Assembly (NCBI GenBank): GCA_048499455.1
Contig: JASNZV010000014.1
Location: 62,001-126,000 of the forward strand
Direction of reading: 5' to 3'
Length of the DNA: 64,000 nt
Source: CFX5 sp023384495
GTDB taxonomy: Bacteria > Chloroflexota > Anaerolineae > Caldilineales > Caldilineaceae
Shown here: positions 16,283 through 24,131 of the stretch, in pieces
How positions within the stretch are numbered: the first letter of the stretch is position 1
Layout of the letters: every line of letters starts with the position of its first letter
Notes under the pieces: model-generated
Seen by the model: only the letters and a program-made list of their open reading frames with translations
Database searches by the model: none
What the model was told of the DNA's origin: nothing
Made by a program: the position numbers and the translations under genes

Positions 16283-17547
16283 TCAAGCGGGACGAAGTGG
16301 CGCTCGGCCGGCCCGGTGTAGATCTGGCGCGGGCGAGCGATGCGGGTGGCGGGGTCTTCGCTCATCTCCTTCCAATGGGCGATCCACCCCGGCAGCCGGC
16401 CCAGCGCAAACATCACCGTAAACATGTCAGTGGGGATGCCCATTGCCCGGTAGAGGATGCCGCTGTAGAAATCCACATTGGGATAGAGCTTGCGCGCAAC
16501 AAAATAGTCGTCCTTGAGCGCGATCTCCTCCAGATTTTTGGCGATGTCGAGCAGCGGGTCGTGAACCCCCATCTCGTTGAGCACCTCGTCGGCGGCCTCC
16601 TTGAGGATCTGGGCGCGCGGGTCGAAATTCTTGTAGACGCGGTGGCCAAAGCCCATCAGCCGGAAGCGGCTCTCCTTGTCCTTCGCCCGATCCACATATT
16701 TCTGGTAATCGCCGCCGTCGTTGTGGATCATCTCCAACATGCGGATGACTTCCTGGTTAGCGCCACCGTGTAGAGGCCCCCACAGGGCCGAGACCCCAGC
16801 CGAGATCGATGCAAAGAGATTGGCGCCGCTGCTGCCCACCATCCGCACGGTGGAGGTGCTACAGTTCTGCTCGTGGTCGGCGTGGAGGATCAGCAGCAGG
16901 TTCAGCGCCTTGTCCAGCACCTTTGGAACTTCGTACGGTTCCGTGGGGACGGCGAACATCATGTGCAAGAAATTCTCGGTGTAACTCAGCGCGTTGATGG
17001 GATAGACAAACGGCTGCCCAATCGACTTTTTGTACGAAAATGCGGCAATCGTCTTCGCCTTGGCCAGCAGCCGGATGATGTTGAGATCGATGTCCTCATC
17101 GGTTTCGCTATCCGGGTAATAGGTTGAGAGCGCTGAGACCATGGAGGCGAGAATGGCCATCGGGTGCGCCGAGCGGGGATAGCCCTCGAAGAACTTCTTC
17201 ATGTCCTCGTGGATCAGGCTGTGATAGGTCAGCCCATTGCGGAAGGCCGCCAGTTCGGCGCGATCCGGCAGGTGGCCGTAGACGAGCAGATAGCAGACCT
17301 CGGTGAAGCGGGCGGCGTGGGCCAGCTCCTCGATGGGGTAACCGCGATAGCGCAGAATGCCGCGCTCGCCGTCGATAAAGGTGATGGCGCTCTGGCACGC
17401 GCCCGTGTTGCCATAGCCCGGGTCAAGCGTGATCGCACCCGATTGGCTGCGCAACGAGGTCATATCGATGCCAACCTCCCCTTCGCTGCCCACAACCGTC
17501 GGGAATTCATACTCGTTTCCATCCAGCCTCAGCGTTGCGCTGTTCAT
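16273..17547 (-). CDS. gltA: Citrate synthase, copy 1
   Basis: Type II citrate synthase, 424 residues, condensing oxaloacetate and acetyl-CoA. Catalytic His residues are in GPLHGGANQEV and FGHRVYKNFDP, and the catalytic Asp is in LYPNVDFYSG. The ATG is preceded by AAAGGAAG on the minus strand, and TACAAT (minus strand, 17591-17586) is a plausible -10 box about 40 bases upstream. A second gene at 40951-42225 encodes the same length with about 43 amino-acid differences by my count, roughly 90 percent identity. Convergent with the thioesterase gene. Confidence 0.97.
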   Translation of the reverse strand: MNSATLRLDGNEYEFPTVVGSEGEVGIDMTSLRSQSGAITLDPGYGNTGACQSAITFIDGERGILRYRGYPIEELAHAARFTEVCYLLVYGHLPDRAELAAFRNGLTYHSLIHEDMKKFFEGYPRSAHPMAILASMVSALSTYYPDSETDEDIDLNIIRLLAKAKTIAAFSYKKSIGQPFVYPINALSYTENFLHMMFAVPTEPYEVPKVLDKALNLLLILHADHEQNCSTSTVRMVGSSGANLFASISAGVSALWGPLHGGANQEVIRMLEMIHNDGGDYQKYVDRAKDKESRFRLMGFGHRVYKNFDPRAQILKEAADEVLNEMGVHDPLLDIAKNLEEIALKDDYFVARKLYPNVDFYSGILYRAMGIPTDMFTVMFALGRLPGWIAHWKEMSEDPATRIARPRQIYTGPAERHFVPLDQR

Positions 17548-17721
17548 TGGGTCACTTCCTTTCCAGCTCTAGATGTTTTGTAAGCATTGTACAGACTGTC
17601 GCCCGTTCGCGGAAATGGACGCAGGCAGCGCCTGAACAATGGAGGAGATAAGGCGGTTTGTGGCGGTTCTAGACAAGAAGCCGTGCATGGAGGCGCAAAT
17701 GGCTTCCGCATCGATCTGGGC

Positions 17722-20700
17722 TCATCCGACGCTCGACAGGCCACTAGCCGCCGATTCGCCCCTGGCGCGCTGTGGCAATTCGCAGACCAGCCGCAGCGAG
17801 GAAAAGTGGAGGGCTGTCCCCGGCGCGTAGCCGGCGGGGACGGCGTAGCGGGGCACAAAGCCGCTTGCCAGCAGACCCGCATCGACCGTTCGATTCGCGG
17901 CGAACTCCACGGCCCCGACACAGTTCCACTCCACGGCATCGGCGCTGTACAACGCCCGCACAACCCCTCCCTGCCGCTCCAGGCGCAGATAGACGCGGTC
18001 GGCGTTGGGCAGGCTGCCCCGCCCCAACAGCAGGTCGCGATTCTCCAAACAGCCCAGCAGGTTGATCTCGCCAGGGCCGTGGGTGTTCCAGGTCAGGCGC
18101 AGGTAATTTGCCTGATCCTGCCAGAGCAACAGCCCCCCCATGGCCAGACGGTCTGGCAGCGCGGCGCTGCAGCAGCACTCCAGCGCAAAGGACCCCCGCA
18201 GCGGGCGCAACAGGCGGGGCGCACCCAGGTTGTTGAGCCAGAGGTCCTGGTAGCTGTCGGCAAAGAGGGTCAACCCATCCGCCACGGCCCAGGCCGAGCG
18301 ACCCGTAGGGTCCACCCACTGCCAGCCCTGGGCAATCGCCTCCGCCTCACTTTGGGGGAGCGGCAACGCATAGCGCAGCCCGGCGTCATTCCGTGGCCGG
18401 GGCACTGGCTGCCACTGGAGGATCGGCAGCGGATTGTGGCTCCCCCGCTCCGCCTCGATCTGTGCGCACTGCGCCTGAAACGCCGCGGCATCCGGGCAGG
18501 CGGCGGCCAACCCGGCCAACGCGCAGGTGATCAGGTGCAGGGACTCGGTGTCCACTTCCTCTTCGGCCACCACCGAGCGAAAGAGGGCCGCAGCCTCCTC
18601 CCGGCGCCCCAGGTGCAGATAGGACCAGGCCAGCCCAATGTCACACCGCCGGGCGCCGTCGGGGCGGAAGTGTTGGGCAAGGGCCGTCTCCCGTGCAATT
18701 TCCAGCAGGGCGGCGGCTTCGGCCCAGTCCCGGCGGCTAAAGTGGGCCAGCCCCAGCACCACATAGGCAAAGATGTTCTTGCGCCCCTGTCGCTCTGTCA
18801 TGCGAACCGCTTCCTCAGCGTGGCGTACGGCCCGCTCCCAATCGCCTGCGCACCAGCCATAGGACATCCCCCGAAAGGTGTGGGCCTGGCGTGTGAGCAT
18901 CTCATCCCCGGTCTGCTCGGCCAACTCCTCCACCCGGGCCAGACTTGCGTCCACCCCCGCTACATCGCCGATTGTCTCGTAGAGAAAGAGGATCGGCCAG
19001 CCGTGCAGATAGCCCACGCTCCAGAGATCGCCCTGGGCCAGCGCCGCAGCCTCCACCCGGCGCAGGAGATCAAAGCCCACTTCGATCTCCTTGTTGTAGC
19101 GACACCACATGGACGCCATGTTGTAGGCGCTTTGCAGTTCCGGCAGGTAGCCCAGATCGGGCAAGCTCTCGATGAGCTGGGCAACCAATGCCATAGCCGC
19201 GCGGCGCTGGCCCCGGTTGAACAAGATCTCGCTCTTGAGATTGACCAGCATCGCGGCTTCGGGGCTGCTCAAATCACTGCCTAACAGGGCCAACCCTTCG
19301 TCAACCAGATCCAGCACAAGTTGGCTACGCCCGTGCCAGCCCAACAGATGGCAGAGGGGAAAGTAGAGCCGGGCCTGTTCCACCGGGGGGAGACCCAACT
19401 CCCCGGCCAGGGCGAGGACCTGGCGCAGATAGGGCTCACCCTGGGAGAGATCGCCCAGGGTAGCGTAGACCTGGCCCATACCCAGCAAGGCGGCCAACCG
19501 TTGTGTGGGATAGGCTCCGTCCGCGCGGTCAAGGTGGGCCAGCGCCCGGCGAAAGGAGGCCAGCGCCACATCATTGGCGTAGACACGGCGCGCCTTCTCC
19601 CCGGCCAGCAGGAGATAGGCGATGGCCTTTTCCGTGTCGTCGCTCTGGTCGTAGTGATAGGCGATCTGCTCCAACACTGTGCCTGGGTTCTCGGCATAGA
19701 GGGTCTCCAGGGCCTGGGCGGCTTGCCGGTGCAGATCCCGGCGCCGGGCGCGCGGAACGGCCTGGTAGACGGCGTCGCGTACCAGCACGTGCTGAAACGA
19801 GTACTCCAATTCGGGCAACATACGCTCCACGTAAAGAAAGGAGTGCGCGGTTAGCTCGGATAGCAGCTCGGTAAGGTTCCACTCGCTGGGCGTCATGGCG
19901 GCCAGCAGGCTGGGCCGGAAGAAGCGCCCCAGCACCGAGGCCATCTGCAACGCTTGCCGGGGAGCCGGCTGGAGCCGGTCCACCCGGCTCAGGATCAGGC
20001 TGTGCAGACTCTCCGGCACGCTGGCGACCAGTGCATCCGCCCGGGCGCGCCAGTTCTCGCCCTGCCGGTAGAGCAGCCCGCGGTCGATCAGGCTCCGCAC
20101 CATCTCTTCCAGATAGAGGGGGTTGCCCTGAGCTTTGTCCAGAAGGTAGCTGCGGGTTGGGTCGGACAACCGTTCGACGGCCAGGAGGGAAGCCACCAAC
20201 TGGCGGCTCTCCTCCTGGCTCAGTTCGCGCAGATGGACAGTGGTCAGACGCTCCGGGCAGATGCGGCGGGCCAAGGTGACCAGGTGTTCGCCGGGCTGGC
20301 TCTGTTCGGTGCGATAGACGCAGAGGAGGAGCAGCCGGTGGGCAGGCAGCAGCTCTAGCAGCGCGGCGATCAGATCCAACGAATGGGCGTCGGTCCAGTG
20401 CAGGTCTTCAAAGACCAGCGCCAAAGGTTGGCGGCGGGTCAACGCGGTAATCAGCGTGACAAGGGCGCGGGTCATGCGCTGGTGGAGTTGTTCGGGGCTG
20501 CTGTGGCGCAGTTGCTCCTCCTGGCCGTTGCCCAGGCCCGCGCCCAGTAGCTGGCCGAGCAAAAGGACGACCTCCTCCATCTGGGAGGGTGACAGGTGGC
20601 CTTGCTCCACCAATTCGCGCAGGATGGGCGAGGAGGCCAGCGGAGAGGCAAGGCTCTGGCCGTTGGCCGCGCGGCCAAAGTAACCGGCAACCAGATCGGC

Positions 20701-22353
20701 AAAGAGCGAGTAGCTAGTTGACTCGGCAAAGGCCTGCCCCCGGCCTTCCATCCAGAGCAGAGGCGGCTCGGTGGGGGAGGCATCATAGACAGAGCGAGCT
20801 TTGAACTCGCTGACCAGCCGGGACTTGCCGACCCCCGCCCCACCCGCTAACGCAACCATCTGCCCCTCACCCCGGCGGGCCTTGTCCACCACCGCCGATA
20901 TCTGTGCCAGCTCCACCCCCCGCCCGACCATCGCCGCATGGAGGCCTTCGACGCCCCGCGCCTTGGCCGTGCGCGACCGGAGACCTTCCACCGCATGGGA
21001 GCGAACCACTGCGGAGCTGCCCGGCAAGGCCAGCAATTGCTCAGGCCCATAAACAAAGACGCCCCGTGTGGGCAGATAGACCGCGCGATTGACAAGGATC
21101 TGGCCCGCGTCGGACCGGTTGCGCAGGCGGGCGGCCAGCTCCACCGTGGGCCCGAGGACGACCGGCCGGGCGCCAGGGCCGCGCCGGCAATAGGCCAACC
21201 CCGCGCTGACACCCACCCGTACGGCCAGCCCCTCTCTTTGCGCGGCACGTTGGATGGCAAGCGCTGTACGCACCCCTCGTTCTGGGTCGTCCTCGACCAC
21301 CTGGTCCACGCCGTAGAAAATCAAAATGTCCTCGCCGGCTAACTGTTCCACCTGGCCGCCATAGACGAGGCTGGCCGCCTGGCTGATGGCCAACAGCCGC
21401 GTCAGTTCACCGGCCTCTTTATCCAAGAGCGCCACTTCGGAGGCGCCGTCGTCCAGGCTCACTGCGCCGGACATGACTCCACTTGCGACAGGGCCGACAC
21501 TGACCACGGTAACGACGCGTATCTCATCTTTCTTGGGCAGCTCTTCCCCTGGCGGCTGGCTTGCGGCCGGCCGGGCGGGGAGAAGCCGGACCAGCCGCCG
21601 GGCGCGGATCGCCTGGTGGAGCTGTTCGGTTTCGGGTGCGGGCGCTACGCCCAGTTCTTCATCCAGCAGTTGCGCGCACTGAGCATACTGGCGCAGGGCC
21701 GCGGCCTGCTGCCCGTCCCAAGCATAGAGCTGCATCAGCCAGCGATGGACCGGCTCATGGAGCGGGTCCAGGGCGAGCCAGCGGCGGGCATAGGAGATGG
21801 CAGCGAGGTAGTCGTCTTGGGCGGTGTGGCCGCGCACCAGTCGTTCCAAAGCACCGGCCAGCTCCTGGCGCAAGGTTTCACTCTGAAAGAATTGCCAGTC
21901 GTCAAAGGCGGGGCTGTCGGGCAAGGAGAAACCGGCGAGAAAGTCGTTGCGATAGAGCGCAACCGCATTGTGTAACAAGGGCAGGCAGCGGGGACAGACG
22001 TCGTCTGGTCTGTGGCTATGGGCATGGGTTTCGGCCAGGAGTTGGTGAAACACCTCCACATCCATCCACAGATCGCCATCACGCCGAAAGCGGATGACGT
22101 CCCCTTCGGCCACCAGCCATTCTCCACCCAGGGCTTGATTTGCCTGATAGAGCGTGCGCCGCAGGTCTGCATGGGCATGGCTGGCGTCCATCTCCGGCCA
22201 GAAGAAGGCGGCCAGTTGTTCCCGATGGTGGGCCTCGCCGGTGACGGCCAGATAGATGATGAAGGCCAGAGCGCGGCGGCGAGTGATGTGCAGGGGTGCG
22301 CTGTCGCGTTCCAGCAGGGGTGGGCCGAGAAGATGCAACAGCAATGATGACAT
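17722..22353 (-). CDS. Giant SARP-type regulator with cyclase-like, ATPase, TPR and lectin-like domains
   Basis: 1543 residues. Order: winged helix (about 1-100), bacterial transcriptional activation domain (about 105-250), nucleotide-cyclase-like domain (about 279-455), AAA/STAND ATPase with GGAGVGKS Walker A (504-511) and LALVFEDLHWTD Walker B, a long TPR-rich region (about 900-1330), and a C-terminal beta-sandwich resembling DUF1349/concanavalin folds (about 1370-1525). The cyclase-like domain lacks the metal-binding Asp of true class III cyclases (VTVVSVG instead of xTxxFxD), so it looks non-catalytic. The start at 22353 follows a GGAGG site. It is divergent from the EthD-like gene and probably regulates the neighbouring secreted-protein genes; that is inference. 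Confidence 0.88.
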   Translation of the reverse strand: MSSLLLHLLGPPLLERDSAPLHITRRRALAFIIYLAVTGEAHHREQLAAFFWPEMDASHAHADLRRTLYQANQALGGEWLVAEGDVIRFRRDGDLWMDVEVFHQLLAETHAHSHRPDDVCPRCLPLLHNAVALYRNDFLAGFSLPDSPAFDDWQFFQSETLRQELAGALERLVRGHTAQDDYLAAISYARRWLALDPLHEPVHRWLMQLYAWDGQQAAALRQYAQCAQLLDEELGVAPAPETEQLHQAIRARRLVRLLPARPAASQPPGEELPKKDEIRVVTVVSVGPVASGVMSGAVSLDDGASEVALLDKEAGELTRLLAISQAASLVYGGQVEQLAGEDILIFYGVDQVVEDDPERGVRTALAIQRAAQREGLAVRVGVSAGLAYCRRGPGARPVVLGPTVELAARLRNRSDAGQILVNRAVYLPTRGVFVYGPEQLLALPGSSAVVRSHAVEGLRSRTAKARGVEGLHAAMVGRGVELAQISAVVDKARRGEGQMVALAGGAGVGKSRLVSEFKARSVYDASPTEPPLLWMEGRGQAFAESTSYSLFADLVAGYFGRAANGQSLASPLASSPILRELVEQGHLSPSQMEEVVLLLGQLLGAGLGNGQEEQLRHSSPEQLHQRMTRALVTLITALTRRQPLALVFEDLHWTDAHSLDLIAALLELLPAHRLLLLCVYRTEQSQPGEHLVTLARRICPERLTTVHLRELSQEESRQLVASLLAVERLSDPTRSYLLDKAQGNPLYLEEMVRSLIDRGLLYRQGENWRARADALVASVPESLHSLILSRVDRLQPAPRQALQMASVLGRFFRPSLLAAMTPSEWNLTELLSELTAHSFLYVERMLPELEYSFQHVLVRDAVYQAVPRARRRDLHRQAAQALETLYAENPGTVLEQIAYHYDQSDDTEKAIAYLLLAGEKARRVYANDVALASFRRALAHLDRADGAYPTQRLAALLGMGQVYATLGDLSQGEPYLRQVLALAGELGLPPVEQARLYFPLCHLLGWHGRSQLVLDLVDEGLALLGSDLSSPEAAMLVNLKSEILFNRGQRRAAMALVAQLIESLPDLGYLPELQSAYNMASMWCRYNKEIEVGFDLLRRVEAAALAQGDLWSVGYLHGWPILFLYETIGDVAGVDASLARVEELAEQTGDEMLTRQAHTFRGMSYGWCAGDWERAVRHAEEAVRMTERQGRKNIFAYVVLGLAHFSRRDWAEAAALLEIARETALAQHFRPDGARRCDIGLAWSYLHLGRREEAAALFRSVVAEEEVDTESLHLITCALAGLAAACPDAAAFQAQCAQIEAERGSHNPLPILQWQPVPRPRNDAGLRYALPLPQSEAEAIAQGWQWVDPTGRSAWAVADGLTLFADSYQDLWLNNLGAPRLLRPLRGSFALECCCSAALPDRLAMGGLLLWQDQANYLRLTWNTHGPGEINLLGCLENRDLLLGRGSLPNADRVYLRLERQGGVVRALYSADAVEWNCVGAVEFAANRTVDAGLLASGFVPRYAVPAGYAPGTALHFSSLRLVCELPQRARGESAASGLSSVG

Positions 22354-22441
22354 AAATGGGCCTCCTACCAGGCGGGTCAATCCTATCCCACAAAAGGAGG
22401 CGGATGACGCGGTGGGGAAGGGTTCGCAAGGCTTCAAGCTG

Positions 22442-22495
22442 CTATCGATAGTATACCACATAACTTGGTAAATCGTTCTGTTGTGCGACGCACAA
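22442..22495. promoter_or_regulatory. Candidate operator/promoter in divergent region
   Basis: TTGTGCGACGCACAA (22481-22495) is a perfect 7-bp inverted repeat around one central base. CTATCGATAG (22442-22451) is a 10-bp palindrome. TATACT on the minus strand (22455-22450) could be the -10 box of the SARP gene, with the 15-base palindrome just upstream of its -35 position. Three tgcgacg-like units follow to 22530. An autoregulatory site is plausible. Confidence 0.35.
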
Positions 22496-22612
22496 TGCGA
22501 CGGTCTGTGCGATACCGGTGCGACGGACAGGAGCTACAATGAGTTTGTCGAGAGAACGCACTATCAGCCCCTCTGGGTTGGGGCGCCCAGCCAAGGGCGC
22601 AAGGAGATCGCA

Positions 22613-22993
22613 ATGATGGCGAAGGTCGTCGTGTTCTATCCGCCGCCTGCCGATGTGGACGGCTTCCTGGCGTCCTGGCGGCGTGAACACGCGCCCTGGC
22701 TGGTGTCCCACATCCCTGGCGTAACCCGCACGGTCTACTCCAAGGCCCTGTGGACTTTCGACGGCGAACCGCCCTGTTTCCTGCTGGCGGAGTTCTACTT
22801 TCCTTCGCTCGAGGCGCTGCAAAAAGGCTTTCCGCCCGCCACAGCGCAGGAGTTGGCGGCCCACGCGGCCGCCACCTTGCAGGGATGCGCGCCGATTGTG
22901 TTTGTCTGTATGGAGGAAGCGGCGGGGGAAATCGGTGCTCGCCAGTGTCCGGTCCACGACGACCGAAAGGAGATACAACCATGTATCGCATGA
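22613..22993 (+). CDS. EthD-like small protein
   Basis: 126 residues resembling the EthD/ferredoxin-like alpha-beta barrel family (KVVVFYPPPADVDGFLASWRREHAPWL...). The recognisable fold is about 100 residues; the C-terminal 25 are non-conserved and run into the ribosome site and first codons of the next gene. The first of two adjacent ATGs is used, 7 bases after AAGGAG. EthD-family proteins often serve small redox or degradation pathways, but none is encoded next to it. It overlaps the following gene by 13 bases, so the two are coexpressed. Confidence 0.72.
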   Translation: MMAKVVVFYPPPADVDGFLASWRREHAPWLVSHIPGVTRTVYSKALWTFDGEPPCFLLAEFYFPSLEALQKGFPPATAQELAAHAAATLQGCAPIVFVCMEEAAGEIGARQCPVHDDRKEIQPCIA

Positions 22994-23056
22994 ATAAAGT
23001 TCTCACATGGTTGGTGCTGGCGGCGCTGCTGGTCAGCGCATTCCAGCCCGTTGTGG
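22955..23056. repeat. Duplicated leader segment, copy 1
   Basis: About 100 bases covering a shared ribosome site (AAAGGAGATACAAC) and signal-peptide codons. It is nearly identical to 24030-24131; both encode MYRMNKVLTWLVL.ALLVSAFQPVVAQS-type leaders differing by one residue. After the leader the two genes are unrelated. Confidence 0.8.
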
Positions 23057-23931
23057 CGCAATCGCAACAGATGGCGCTGATTGACTTTCCTAACGCCTTC
23101 GTGGTATCCAACACAGACCCGCGCGGCTCTAGCTTTGCCGCCGAAGCAAGTTCGACCGCCAACCCCTATTTTGGCACTCATGGCACCTACTTTGCTGATG
23201 TGACAGGGGACGGGAAGGCCGATGCCATCGTGATCAATGTGATCAAGGATGGCCTAGTCTCTTACATTCGAATTACAGTCAGGCGTTCCGATGGCGCCGG
23301 CTTCCGGCCTAATGAGACATGGCTACAGGACCTTTGGCCAAGTGGAACCAGCTTCTTTGCGGATGTAACCGGAGATGGCAGAGCGGACTGGATTCTGGTC
23401 AAACCCACCAAGGTCGTTGTGAGACATTCAACTGGAACACAATTTGGGGCTGAAGCAGACTGGACCTCCATTCATGTCAATAAACTTCATGTCAATAAAC
23501 TGGACGAAGGGATAGACTGGAGCTGGAAATACAAAAGAACGGATTTCCGTGATGGGGCATTAGTCGCCGAGTCCGCAAATTGGGTGGTTGCCGCCTTGAC
23601 CAAGGCGGATTGGGAGCGATCAATGGTTGGTCGCGACGGAAAACCGGCACCAATAGCAGTAGACTTCTCGACTCACTTTGTGGTTGTTGTACGGACCCAA
23701 TTTAATACCGGCGGCTATTCAGCGGGACCGTTCAACTTTGCGAACGATCAAAACCGTCTGATGGTTAAGATTGAGGTGCAGGGCCCGGGCCGCTGGTGTC
23801 GCACAACCTTTAGCTTCCAGCACCCATACTGGATTTTTCAGATTCCACGAGCAGATTTCAACGGCGGGATGCCCAGTAAAGTTAACCTAGACGTTAACTA
23901 TCGTGACGGTCCTCCATGCTCTACCGAATAA
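22981..23931 (+). CDS. Secreted FG-GAP/VCBS repeat protein
   Basis: 316 residues with a Sec signal peptide (about 1-28, ending VVAQS) and two FG-GAP-like calcium-binding repeats: TYFADVTGDGKADAIVIN and SFFADVTGDGRADWILV. The rest, after residue 160, is a beta-rich region without a family I recognise (WNWKYKR-like and NFANDQNRLMVKIEVQGPGRWC). FG-GAP repeats usually form extracellular propeller blades for adhesion or carbohydrate contact; two repeats are too few for a full propeller, so this may be a fragment or a small binding protein. Its signal peptide is almost identical to that of the next gene. Confidence 0.75.
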   Translation: MYRMNKVLTWLVLAALLVSAFQPVVAQSQQMALIDFPNAFVVSNTDPRGSSFAAEASSTANPYFGTHGTYFADVTGDGKADAIVINVIKDGLVSYIRITVRRSDGAGFRPNETWLQDLWPSGTSFFADVTGDGRADWILVKPTKVVVRHSTGTQFGAEADWTSIHVNKLHVNKLDEGIDWSWKYKRTDFRDGALVAESANWVVAALTKADWERSMVGRDGKPAPIAVDFSTHFVVVVRTQFNTGGYSAGPFNFANDQNRLMVKIEVQGPGRWCRTTFSFQHPYWIFQIPRADFNGGMPSKVNLDVNYRDGPPCSTE

Positions 23932-24029
23932 AGCTTCGGCCTGTGCTCGGCGCGGAGCGCCTGTCAGATGGTGACTTTCCATTACGGGAGGTGGTTACAC
24001 AGAGTAAGCGTTGCTGTAATTTCTCGGAC

Positions 24030-24131
24030 AACGACGACCAAAAGGAGATACAACGATGTATCGCATGAATAAAGTGCTCACATGGTTGGTGCTGGTGGCG
24101 CTGCTGGTCAGCGCATTCCAGCCGGTTGTGG
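24030..24131. repeat. Duplicated leader segment, copy 2
   Basis: Second copy of the ribosome-site plus signal-peptide segment found at 22955-23056, here leading the triple alpha/beta hydrolase. The coding match ends abruptly after the ...GTGGCGCAATCGC position, at the mature N-terminus. Confidence 0.8.

Noticed and set aside
17587..19284. 565-codon open frame on the plus strand opposite the SARP gene
   Set aside because: Shadow of the TPR and C-terminal region on the minus strand; no domain or start signal.
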